Both the position numbers and the translations under genes were made by a program. The notes beneath the pieces are model-generated. The model ran no database searches. It saw nothing but the letters and a program-made list of their open reading frames with translations, and was not told the DNA's origin. A stretch of DNA of 16,749 bases, from contig PWSL01000456.1 in assembly GCA_003563255.1 (NCBI GenBank), forward strand, positions 1 through 16,749, written 5' to 3'. Shown here in pieces: positions 1 through 6,209 of the stretch. How positions within the stretch are numbered: position 1 is the first letter of the stretch; every line of letters starts with the position of its first letter. Source of the stretch: Desulfonatronospira sp. Its GTDB lineage: Bacteria; Desulfobacterota; Desulfovibrionia; Desulfovibrionales; Desulfonatronovibrionaceae.

Positions 1-4
1 TATT

Positions 5-100
5 GTTCCCACGCTCTGCGTGGGAACATTCCCTGGACGCTCCGCGTCCACAATGACCGCAGGAGCGGTCGGGCTACGCTCCCACGCAGAGCGTGGGAGC
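5..100. repeat. Cluster of four REP-like hairpins
   Basis: Four perfect inverted repeats stand side by side. They are 5-27 (10-bp stems gttcccacgc/gcgtgggaac, 3-nt loop), 34-50 (7-bp stems, 3-nt loop), 55-70 (6-bp stems, 4-nt loop) and 78-100 (10-bp stems gctcccacgc/gcgtgggagc, 3-nt loop). The first and last are near relatives of each other with complementary loops (tct/aga). GC-rich short palindromes of this style are typical of REP sequences, which in other bacteria are moved by REP-associated tyrosine transposases. No such transposase gene lies in this window, so the REP label is by resemblance. Confidence 0.75.
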
Positions 101-154
101 GATAAACCCCCAGATTATGCAAGCATTATGTAACACTTATTTTATGACAAACTC

Positions 155-174
155 TTACTCCTGAAACCCTGTCA
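155..174 (+). repeat. Dispersed 20-bp repeat, copy 1
   Basis: This 20-bp stretch reappears in inverted orientation at 16347-16366 with one mismatch. Similarity continues more weakly into the flanking sequence (…acaagaaa… here, the complement …tttcttgt… there). The shared segment has no coding potential. The rest of 101-330 shows nothing recognisable. Confidence 0.55.
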
Positions 175-331
175 CAAAAAACAAGAAACTCTTCTCTTTA
201 TTGTTGCGGACAAAGCATCACTATGGCGGCATATCAGTATTTTTCTAATCCATGTTGATTTTGAAATAAGATGAGGCAATGGTCAGGTCTGTGGAGTCGT
301 AATATTTACGGATTGGCGGGCAAGCACGTAA

Positions 332-347
332 CACTACAGCGACACTT
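332..347 (+). repeat. Dispersed CACTACAGCG motif, copy 1
   Basis: The 16-bp motif cactacagcgacactt recurs at 16661-16676 exactly. A variant with gaaactt in place of gacactt occurs at 16588-16603, and on the minus strand at 12056-12071. All four copies are intergenic. In the two 16.6-kb copies the motif is followed by a ggggactggctc segment; here only a short ggggac follows (373-378). Function unknown. Confidence 0.6.
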
Positions 348-381
348 TGTGTTAATTTTTGCCTCGGCCACCGGGGACAGA

Positions 382-442
382 TGTGACTGCAAAAAGTCAT
401 TTTTGCAGTCACAGACGTCTGAGATCAGAGGTCAAAGGTTGA
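382..442 (+). repeat. Hairpin-plus-heptamer composite element, copy 1
   Basis: A perfect 14-bp inverted repeat (stems 382-395 and 400-413, tgtgactgcaaaaa and its complement, loop gtca) is followed at once by about four 7-bp units (415-442: acgtctg, agatcag, aggtcaa, aggttga). A nearly identical composite lies at 5881-5945, and a degenerate reversed copy at 6102-6146. The conserved junction of palindrome and heptamers implies that the two parts move or are copied together. Confidence 0.75.
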
Positions 443-572
443 TTGAGCCCGCCGATTTCCAGAGACTGAGTCAATGGTCAGAAAGAATCCTCAAAGCCCA
501 GAGCTTAGACGAAGTTTTGAACGACAGTTAACAGGAATCAATAATCTACATAGATCATTTTTTTACTGCCTG

Positions 573-589
573 TCACGCCTGCGGCGTGA
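573..589. repeat. REP-like hairpin
   Basis: A perfect inverted repeat with stems tcacgcc/ggcgtga and loop tgc. No T-tract follows it on either strand, so an intrinsic terminator for the minus-strand cassette ending at 677 is not supported. The remainder of 443-633 holds no gene that I can support. Confidence 0.5.
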
Positions 590-633
590 TTAAACAAACA
601 ACAGGTTTCCGTGCCGCAGGCGGGTTTAACTGG

Positions 634-668
634 GGACTTCTGACCTCTGATCTCTGACTTCTGACTTA
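634..668. repeat. Heptamer array, 5 units
   Basis: Five consecutive 7-bp units: ggacttc, tgacctc, tgatctc, tgacttc, tgactta. The array ends 8 bp before the stop codon of the 677-2659 kinase gene, so it lies in the 3' untranslated region of that cassette. It belongs to the same family as the arrays at 415-442, 5918-5945, 7894-7935 and 9992-10033. Confidence 0.8.
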
Positions 669-676
669 CAGCTAAA

Positions 677-2659
677 CTAAACAGACTTCCTTACCTGCGT
701 CTCTTTATCCAGCCCCCCCCGCACCACAGCTGCCAGTTCCTTGAGTTGATACGGCTTGCCCATGAAGCCTTTGGCCCCGCACAGAAGAATGTCCTGCTCA
801 TGGTTGCTGGCTGCGTATCCGCTGGCGATGACCACCTTGACAGCGGGGTCGAGCTGCAAAAGTTCCTGGAGGCATTTACGGCCGCCCATGCCGGGCATGT
901 TCAGGTCCAGCAGGACCAGGTCGATGGACTGGCCGTACTCTCCATAGATATCCAGGGCCTGTTCACCGTTGGCGGCCACTTTCACACTGTATCCGAGCAT
1001 TTCCAGGGCTTCACGGGTCAGTTCCCGGATTTCCGGCTCGTCGTCCACTACCATGATGGTTTCACTGCCGCCTTGAAGCGATGGCTCGGGCATTCGCTCA
1101 ACTTGCGCGACGTCTCCCTGTTCCACGGCAGGCAGATAGACCCTGAAAGTGCTGCCCAATCCCGGCTCGCTGTAACACTGGATGTATCCGCCATGGGCCT
1201 TGACGATGCCGTAGACCGAGGCCAGCCCCAGACCTGTCCCTTTGTCCACCTCCTTGGTGGTAAAGAAGGGATCGAAGACATGGTCCATGATCTCCCTGTC
1301 CATGCCGCAGCCGGTATCCGAGACGGTCAGGAGCACGTGTCGCCCGGAGTTTGAGCCGGGGTGCGCCCTGACAAACCCCTCGTCAACCAGGACATTCGCG
1401 GTTGCAATGGTCAACCTGCCGCCATCAGGCATGGCGTCCACGGCATTGCCCGCCAGATTCAGCAGGACCTGCTGGATCTGCACTGGATCCCCGGATACCG
1501 GCCCGGCAACAGGGTCAAGGTGCAGGTGCAGGTCGATCATCTTGGGAATGGTCCTTTCCAGGATCCGGGCCATGCCATCCACTTCCTGATTCACATTGAT
1601 CCGCATCCTCTTGAATTCGGCCTTGCGGCTGAAGAACAGAAGCTGTTGGACCAACTGGGCGGCCCTGTCCATGGAACTGGTCACGACCCGCAAACGTCTC
1701 GCATCAGGGTGATCCTCGGGCTTGCCTTGTAAAAGCAACTCGATATTGCCGCGCATAGTGTGGAGAAGATTGTTGAAGTCATGGGCCACGCCCCCGGCCA
1801 GGATGCCCACTGACTCCATCTTCTGTGCCTGCAGCAGCTGGGACTGCAGCTTTTCTCGTTCAGCCTCTGCCCGCTTGCGCTCGGTAATGTCCCGGATCAC
1901 ATACACCATGCCCACAGGTCTGGACTCCTTATCGTGGATTACAGCACCGTTGACCTCCGCGTCCAGAATGGTGCCTTCATCAAATCGCAACTGATATACC
2001 TGTGGGCCGATATCCTTTTGAAGCCTTGTCCGGGCGTTCTTCATGGCCCGCAACTGGTCATCACCGGCAAAGAAAGAAAAGAGGTTCTTCCCGCAGATGG
2101 TCTCCCTGGGAAGATAGTCCAGACCGGGAAAGGCCATTTCGTTGACAAAGGTTATGGTGCCTTCCAGGTCCGACCTGATGATCAGGTCCGGGACGGTCTG
2201 CAGTATCTTGCGCTGCATCTCCTCGCTTTCCAGCAGGGCATCCTGTGCCTCGTCCAGGGCCTGTTTTGTTTTTATGGCGTCCTGCAGCCGTAATACAGCG
2301 ACAGGAAGGATATCCAGAAAGTCGGCGTCCTTGGTCAGGTAGTCCGACGCACCCAGCTTCATCATCTCCACAGCCAGGCGCTCGTCGCCCTGTCCGGTCA
2401 TAACGATAAAAGGGATTACCATCCCGTCGGCGGATAACGCTGCGATTATCTCCCTGCCCGTCATGTCCGGAAGAGACTGGTCCAACAAAATCGCTGCAGG
2501 CACAGAGGCGGCAATCCGCTCCAGGGCTTGAGCCCCGGTGGCGCAACCGACAGCCTTGACCCCGGACCTCGACAATGTTTTGATGACCAACTCCCGCAAG
2601 CTGTTGTCATCTTCAATTACAAGAAAATACTCTTCCGGTTTTCCGGTTTTGCTTTTCAT
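677..2659 (-). CDS. Soluble hybrid histidine kinase (REC-PAS-HisKA-HATPase-REC)
   Basis: Predicted cytoplasmic hybrid sensor kinase with no membrane segment. Numbering is from an upstream GTG at 2671 (664 aa). Receiver 1 spans about 15-130 (D21/D22, phosphoacceptor D64, K114). A PAS domain spans about 150-265 and ends in the usual DITERKRAE linker. The HisKA helix carries AHDFNN with phosphoacceptor H297. The HATPase domain has N409, a G1 motif DTGCGM at 452, DPFFTTK, and a G2 motif GTGLGL at 478. Receiver 2 spans about 537-655 (D589, K639). The start is ambiguous. ATG at 2659 has a GGTGG Shine-Dalgarno-like sequence 8 nt upstream and is preferred; GTG at 2671 lies only 8 nt after the preceding stop and has no clear site. 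This is the last gene of the three-gene cassette, 20 nt after the small receiver gene. Flanking receivers on one kinase suggest it takes phosphate-state input at one end and relays or autoregulates at the other. The ligand of the PAS domain is unknown. Stop codon TAG. Confidence 0.93.
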   Translation of the reverse strand: MKSKTGKPEEYFLVIEDDNSLRELVIKTLSRSGVKAVGCATGAQALERIAASVPAAILLDQSLPDMTGREIIAALSADGMVIPFIVMTGQGDERLAVEMMKLGASDYLTKDADFLDILPVAVLRLQDAIKTKQALDEAQDALLESEEMQRKILQTVPDLIIRSDLEGTITFVNEMAFPGLDYLPRETICGKNLFSFFAGDDQLRAMKNARTRLQKDIGPQVYQLRFDEGTILDAEVNGAVIHDKESRPVGMVYVIRDITERKRAEAEREKLQSQLLQAQKMESVGILAGGVAHDFNNLLHTMRGNIELLLQGKPEDHPDARRLRVVTSSMDRAAQLVQQLLFFSRKAEFKRMRINVNQEVDGMARILERTIPKMIDLHLHLDPVAGPVSGDPVQIQQVLLNLAGNAVDAMPDGGRLTIATANVLVDEGFVRAHPGSNSGRHVLLTVSDTGCGMDREIMDHVFDPFFTTKEVDKGTGLGLASVYGIVKAHGGYIQCYSEPGLGSTFRVYLPAVEQGDVAQVERMPEPSLQGGSETIMVVDDEPEIRELTREALEMLGYSVKVAANGEQALDIYGEYGQSIDLVLLDLNMPGMGGRKCLQELLQLDPAVKVVIASGYAASNHEQDILLCGAKGFMGKPYQLKELAAVVRGGLDKETQVRKSV

Positions 2660-2679
2660 CCTGATATCCACCGGTTTTA

Positions 2680-3126
2680 TCAGTGATTCCCGTTGATCGT
2701 CGGCACCATTACAACCGTAAGAAACAGTCCGAGCTGCCGTATGGCATCCACGAACATATCGTATTCCACGGGCTTGGTGATGTAATTGCTGCAGCCCAGG
2801 GTGTGGCAGCGCTCCACCTCCCGGGGGTCATCGGTGGTGGTGATCATGATCACCGGGATTTTGCGCAGTTCCTTATCCGCCTTGATCCTCTCCAGCACAT
2901 CGGTGCCATTCATCCTGGGCATGCGGATGTCCAGCAGCAGTACGTAGGCCTCCCCGGTTTTCCGGTGCGGGCCTTCGCCGTTGCGGAAGAGAAAATTCAC
3001 CGTCTCCTGTCCGTCCCTGAAATGAATAATCGGGTTGGTGATGCCCGCCCGGGCGAGGTTCTTGCGGATCAGCTCGGCATGCCCCTCATCGTCCTCGGCG
3101 ATCAGAATTATGACTTCCTGGTTCAT
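2680..3126 (-). CDS. Single-domain response regulator, Rcp1/CheY-like
   Basis: A 148-residue stand-alone receiver with no output domain. The acidic cluster E11-D12-D13, phosphoacceptor D66 (LLLDIRMP), T96 and K118 (TKP) are all present, so it should be phosphorylatable. The long loop between strand 2 and strand 3 (FLFRNGEGPHRKTGEA, about 45-60) is characteristic of Rcp1-type receivers, which partner phytochrome-like kinases whose HisKA motif reads ASHDLRSPL. The kinase immediately upstream (3172-4509) has exactly that motif, so it is the natural partner. The last 15 residues run past the usual domain end and are unremarkable. Only a weak GAGA site precedes the ATG. The gene follows the upstream stop by 45 nt and precedes the hybrid kinase by 20 nt (or 8), consistent with one transcript. 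Confidence 0.93.
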   Translation of the reverse strand: MNQEVIILIAEDDEGHAELIRKNLARAGITNPIIHFRDGQETVNFLFRNGEGPHRKTGEAYVLLLDIRMPRMNGTDVLERIKADKELRKIPVIMITTTDDPREVERCHTLGCSNYITKPVEYDMFVDAIRQLGLFLTVVMVPTINGNH

Positions 3127-3171
3127 GGATTTTTCTCATGAATCTGATTTCATACTTCTCCCAGCCCAACG

Positions 3172-4509
3172 CTATTGATTTTTCCAGGCCGGCGGCATGC
3201 TCACAATAAACACGCTGCCTTTACCGGGTTGCGATTCAACCCTGATCTCGCCGTACATCCGGGAAAGCGTCTGCCTGGCAATGGTCAGCCCCAGTCCTTC
3301 TCCCTCGGTTTTTTCGGGTTCCAGGCGGTGGAATAGCTCGAAGACATACTCCTGATGGTTCTCGGCGATGCCCATACCATTGTCCTCGACCCGATAGACC
3401 GCACGGTCCGCTTCCATCGCGCCCCGTATCTTTATCTTTAACGGCCGGTCAGGATCGCGGTACTTGACGGCGTTGTCCATCAGGTTCGAAAAGACCTGCA
3501 TCACCTGTACTGAATCGCCCCTGCAGGCCGGCAGGTCCTCCACGGTCAATTCGGCTTCTGTTTCCTGCAGAGTAAACGCCAGGGATGAGGCAAGTTGTCC
3601 GATACATTCGTTCATGTCGATATCCTCGATCTGCAGGGCGGCCCGGCCGGAACGGGAGAGTTTGAGCAGCCCCTTGAGAAGGTTGTCCATCTGGCGGGCG
3701 CCGGCCCGGATGCGGACGATGGATTTTTTCATGTCCGGGAGTTCCGTGCGCAGGGCTTTTTCCAGTTCCTCCATGCCTTTGCCGCCATCAAGCATGGTGG
3801 TGAGTTCCTTGAGCGAGTAATCCAGCTCCCGGCTGAAGCCGTCCACGTTGACCAGGGGCGAGCGGAGGTCGTGGGAGGCCACGTAGACGATCTGCTCCAG
3901 CTCCTTGTTCTTGGCGTCAATAAGCGCCTGGATCCGCTTGGCTTCTGTGATGTCTATGTGGGTGCCAACAGTCCGATCGGTCAAATTCCCCCTGCTGTCA
4001 CGAAGGGTCTGTCCCCGTGACCAGATCCAGATCCAGTCGCTGTCACGGCTCTTCATGCGGAAATGGTTTTCATACATCCCGACCGACCCGCCGGCCAGAT
4101 ACTCCGAAAAATGCCCGGCAGCCTTCTCCCGGTCTTCGTTATGGATCAAATCGATCCAGACTTGTGAGAGATTGGCTGAACCGTCCATGGTGAATTCATC
4201 CGGGTCATACCCCAGCATGGTAAAATACTCGGGGCTGCACCACAGGTAGTCCCTGTCCCGGTGGTATTCCCACGCGCCGGTGTTGGAAACGGCAATGATG
4301 GACTTGAAGCGGGCCTCGCTCACGCGCAGTTCCTCCTCGGCCTGCTTACGCTCGGTGATGTCAATATCGCTGCCCCGATAACCACTGAGGATGCCGTCTG
4401 AATTGAACTCAGGAAAACCGTTGGAAGAGACCCAGACTATATGGCCGTCCTTGTGCATCATGGCTTTATCCAGATCAACAACAGGGTCACGTTGCTGAAA
4501 TATTTCCAT
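3172..4509 (-). CDS. C-terminal part of amber-interrupted sensor kinase (PAS-PAS-HisKA-HATPase)
   Basis: 445 residues counted from the first ATG after an in-frame TAG at 4528-4530. The frame is continuous with the 4528-5697 gene: the codons between TAG and this ATG read V-F-K-T-A-V. The N terminus begins in the middle of a PAS domain, at the HKDGHIVWVSSNG strand, and ends at DITERKQAEEE (50-60). A second PAS domain spans about 66-190 (…DITEAKR). The HisKA motif ASHDLRSPL has phosphoacceptor H213. The HATPase has N346, DNGMG at 376 and GEGLGL at 403. All catalytic motifs look intact. Independent translation is doubtful, because the only purine-rich sequence (GGCGG) sits 2 nt before the ATG; reinitiation after the TAG is possible. 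If made alone, it would be a soluble kinase with half a PAS domain and no membrane sensor. It is probably the partner of the receiver at 2680-3126. Stop codon TAG. Confidence 0.85.
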   Translation of the reverse strand: MEIFQQRDPVVDLDKAMMHKDGHIVWVSSNGFPEFNSDGILSGYRGSDIDITERKQAEEELRVSEARFKSIIAVSNTGAWEYHRDRDYLWCSPEYFTMLGYDPDEFTMDGSANLSQVWIDLIHNEDREKAAGHFSEYLAGGSVGMYENHFRMKSRDSDWIWIWSRGQTLRDSRGNLTDRTVGTHIDITEAKRIQALIDAKNKELEQIVYVASHDLRSPLVNVDGFSRELDYSLKELTTMLDGGKGMEELEKALRTELPDMKKSIVRIRAGARQMDNLLKGLLKLSRSGRAALQIEDIDMNECIGQLASSLAFTLQETEAELTVEDLPACRGDSVQVMQVFSNLMDNAVKYRDPDRPLKIKIRGAMEADRAVYRVEDNGMGIAENHQEYVFELFHRLEPEKTEGEGLGLTIARQTLSRMYGEIRVESQPGKGSVFIVSMPPAWKNQ

Positions 4510-4527
4510 GACCGCCGTCTTGAAAAC

Positions 4528-4530
4528 CTA
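4528..4530 (-). other. In-frame TAG splitting one kinase gene
   Basis: The minus-strand codons read …H-P-Q-E-G-R-TAG-V-F-K-T-A-V-M-E… with no frame change. The two flanking genes therefore form a single frame of 842 codons from 5697 to 3172. The stop falls in the variable linker of a PAS domain whose two halves are on either side. It is one substitution from GAG, AAG or CAG, all plausible at this position. Four of the seven genes here (677-2659, 3172-4509, 6210-9989, 10253-11791) end with TAG, so TAG acts as a normal stop and wholesale reassignment is unlikely. A nonsense mutation, a sequencing error or leaky readthrough remain. Confidence 0.9.
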
Positions 4531-5697
4531 ACGGCCTTCCTGGGGATGCAGATCGTAGAAGTACATCCTGCCCACCAGTTCCTGGGGATGGTAGCCGATA
4601 AGCTCCACGGCCACATCACCTACATGGGTGTAGAGACCATCGGCGTCCACCTCCCAGGTCATGGTACGGCTCTGCCTGGCAAGCTGGTCATAGCGCTTGT
4701 TGCTCTTTTGCAGTTCACCGGCCGCGTGTTCCGCATCGCGGCTCTTTATTTCCGTATCCCTGATGGTCTGCTTCAGTCTGCCGACCATTGTGGTGATGGC
4801 CTGTTTCAGCTGGTCTGTTTCCCCATAAAATCGACCGGATGTTTCAAAGTCGAGGTCGCCCTGGGTGACTTTTTCCGCATAGACCCTCAAGGCCTTCATG
4901 GGGCGCTGTATAGAGGCAATGAAGAAAACGGCAACAAGCATGACCGCTGCCAGGACCACGCTTGTTACGCTGATGACGGTCATGCGCATCCGGGCTGTCT
5001 GGGCCGCAATGTCATCCACATACACCCCGGTGCCTATTATCCACCCCCACGGCTGGAACAGCCTGACATAAGAATGTTTTAAATACAGTTCCTGCGTAAC
5101 CCCATCTCTGGTGGGCCGAGGCCAGTCATAGACGACAAAACCGTCCCCTGTCCGCGCAACCACTTCCACAAAGGCCTGAAAAAGGTTTTTGTCCCGGCCG
5201 GGGATGTCCTGGGCCCTTCCATTCTCACCGAATTCCATGCTTGCAGCGCATTCAAAGAGGGGATCATCCAGAATCCTGCCGTCCAACTCCGGTTTTGTAG
5301 GGTGCATGATCATTTTGGGGAAAGGCAGAGTGTCATCGTTGATCCAGAGGTAATCATTGTCTCCGTACCGCATTTGCCGGATGCGGGTCATGGCCCGTTC
5401 CTGGGCCTCCTCCCTGGAAAATTCGCCCAGCCCGGCCCGCTGCTCATACTCCGCAAGCAAGGCATAGGAAACGTCCACGATGTTCTTGAGCCCCTTCTTG
5501 CGGTCGCTGAAAGTCTCCTCCTCAACCATTGGCAGAAACCAAAACAGGATGACACCGGAAAACAAAACCACAGTAAGCACCAGAAGACTGATCACCTTGG
5601 ACCCAATACTGAGATTCAATAACATGCGCAACATAACATATTTTGTCCTCTGGCCTGTTTTCCAGTTTACAAACAAGTGCAGATTATCCGCAACCAT
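4528..5697 (-). CDS. N-terminal part of amber-interrupted membrane sensor kinase (sCache-HAMP-PAS)
   Basis: 389 residues ending at the internal TAG. A first membrane segment lies at about 35-57 (ISLLVLTVVLFSGVILFWFL). A periplasmic single-Cache-type sensor spans about 60-235, with the family signatures YLWINDD at 116, MIMHP at 129-133, GRILDD, and WGWIIGTGVYVDDI at 217-230. The second membrane segment is at about 240-262, followed by a HAMP domain at about 263-315 and a coiled linker. The first half of a PAS domain starts near 338 and is cut off at YDLHPQEGR. The start at 5697 is supported by GAGGA 8 nt upstream. An alternative is ATG at 5634 (residue 22), nearer the membrane segment, with GAGG 12 nt upstream. 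Cache domains of this type bind small organic ligands such as carboxylates in other bacteria; the ligand here is unknown. Without readthrough the product would be a membrane receptor with no kinase. Confidence 0.88.
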   Translation of the reverse strand: MVADNLHLFVNWKTGQRTKYVMLRMLLNLSIGSKVISLLVLTVVLFSGVILFWFLPMVEEETFSDRKKGLKNIVDVSYALLAEYEQRAGLGEFSREEAQERAMTRIRQMRYGDNDYLWINDDTLPFPKMIMHPTKPELDGRILDDPLFECAASMEFGENGRAQDIPGRDKNLFQAFVEVVARTGDGFVVYDWPRPTRDGVTQELYLKHSYVRLFQPWGWIIGTGVYVDDIAAQTARMRMTVISVTSVVLAAVMLVAVFFIASIQRPMKALRVYAEKVTQGDLDFETSGRFYGETDQLKQAITTMVGRLKQTIRDTEIKSRDAEHAAGELQKSNKRYDQLARQSRTMTWEVDADGLYTHVGDVAVELIGYHPQELVGRMYFYDLHPQEGR

Positions 5698-5705
5698 TCA
5701 GGGGG

Positions 5706-5710
5706 TCCTC
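5706..5710 (-). promoter_or_regulatory. Ribosome-binding site deciding the 5697 start
   Basis: GAGGA on the minus strand, 8 nt upstream of the ATG at 5697. It favours this start over the internal ATG codons at 5634 and 5625. Confidence 0.55.
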
Positions 5711-5730
5711 GGTTGTGCCTACCGGCTACA

Positions 5731-5758
5731 TGGCCGCTTCGTCCCCCTGGCCGCTTCG
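5731..5758. repeat. 11-bp direct repeat upstream of the sensor kinase
   Basis: The sequence tggccgcttcg occurs at 5731-5741 and 5748-5758, a 17-bp repeat distance, in the 5' region of the minus-strand sensor gene. It could be an operator pair or simply part of the repeat-rich spacer. No promoter could be assigned around it. Confidence 0.35.
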
Positions 5759-5771
5759 GGGCAAAAGAGAC

Positions 5772-5860
5772 TGCCCACGGAATACACTGAATATCACGGA
5801 ATATGCGTTGCTTCGCAACGCTTTAAAAACTTCTGTGTCCTTCCGTGTGTTCCGTGGGCA
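5772..5860. repeat. 89-bp imperfect inverted repeat with central hairpin
   Basis: The outer arms tgcccacggaatacac (5772-5787) and gtgtgttccgtgggca (5845-5860) pair at 15 of 16 positions. The centre is a perfect 7-bp-stem hairpin, gcgttgc/gcaacgc with loop ttc (5805-5821). Between arms and centre both sides keep the cacgga/tccgtg flavour, so much of the unit can fold. It looks like a small non-coding mobile or REP-type element. No target-site duplication was recognised. Confidence 0.6.
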
Positions 5861-5880
5861 AAAGCTCTTGGCTTCCTTTG

Positions 5881-5945
5881 AAGATGTGACTGCAAAAAGT
5901 CATTTTTGCAGTCACAGACGTCAGAGATCAGAGGTCAGAGGTCAG
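5881..5945 (+). repeat. Hairpin-plus-heptamer composite element, copy 2
   Basis: The same perfect 14-bp-stem hairpin as at 382-413 (stems 5885-5898 and 5903-5916, loop gtca), followed by four heptamers, acgtcag, agatcag, aggtcag, aggtcag (5918-5945). The hairpin is identical to copy 1 and the heptamers differ only slightly. A reversed degenerate copy lies at 6102-6146, so this copy forms the left arm of a nested inverted structure. Confidence 0.75.
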
Positions 5946-5960
5946 TAAAATCAAAGTGTA

Positions 5961-6045
5961 GCATGGGGACTGGCTCTCCCCGCACTTCTTTTTAAACGTG
6001 TCAGCCATCTTTCAGAAAAATAAGTGCGGGGGTGCCTGTCCCCTG
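5961..6045. repeat. Inverted repeat of the GGGGACTGGCTC/GTGCCTGTCCCC family
   Basis: The left arm starting gcatggggactggctct (to 5987) and the right arm ending gtgcctgtcccctgc (from 6022) pair with a few one-base bulges. The inner parts ccccgcactt and aagtgcgggg are perfectly complementary. About 34 nt separate the arms. A related arm pair occurs at 11827-11885, and left-arm-only copies at 16617 and 16691. Confidence 0.65.
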
Positions 6046-6101
6046 CTTTCCTTAAAAGCGCTAAACAGATACGTACAAAGCGCCTGAACTGTTACCTGAT
6101 T

Positions 6102-6146
6102 CCTGACCTCTAGCACATGCAAAATGACTGTTTGCAGTCGCATCTT
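6102..6146 (-). repeat. Degenerate reversed copy of the hairpin-heptamer element
   Basis: Read on the minus strand, this stretch matches copies 1 and 2: aagatgcgactg, a shortened hairpin (tgcaaa/tttgca, 6118-6136, 7-nt loop), then one recognisable heptamer (aggtcag). Several bases are lost between hairpin and heptamer. It lies about 60 bp downstream of the stop codon of the 6210-9989 kinase. Confidence 0.55.
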
Positions 6147-6209
6147 CTGATTGCGGGGCCTGTCACAGCCATGATGCTGCTGACCCAGAATAACACTGCA
6201 TCAGCAAGG

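Noticed and set aside
5..100. Hairpin cluster as a CRISPR array or terminator series
   Set aside because: The palindromes differ in sequence and spacing and are not followed by T-tracts.
271..531. Open frame of 86 codons on the plus strand
   Set aside because: It is built largely from the dispersed CACTACAGCG motif and the hairpin-heptamer element, has no good ribosome-binding site and resembles no protein family I know.
746..1354. Long plus-strand frame opposite the 677-2659 kinase (and a similar one at 4441-5082)
   Set aside because: These are antisense shadows of conserved kinase domains; their translations show no recognisable domain.
4528..4530. Pyrrolysine or general amber reassignment as explanation of the internal TAG
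   Set aside because: Four coding segments in the window end in TAG at proper domain ends, and no pyl genes are in view. Local readthrough is not excluded.
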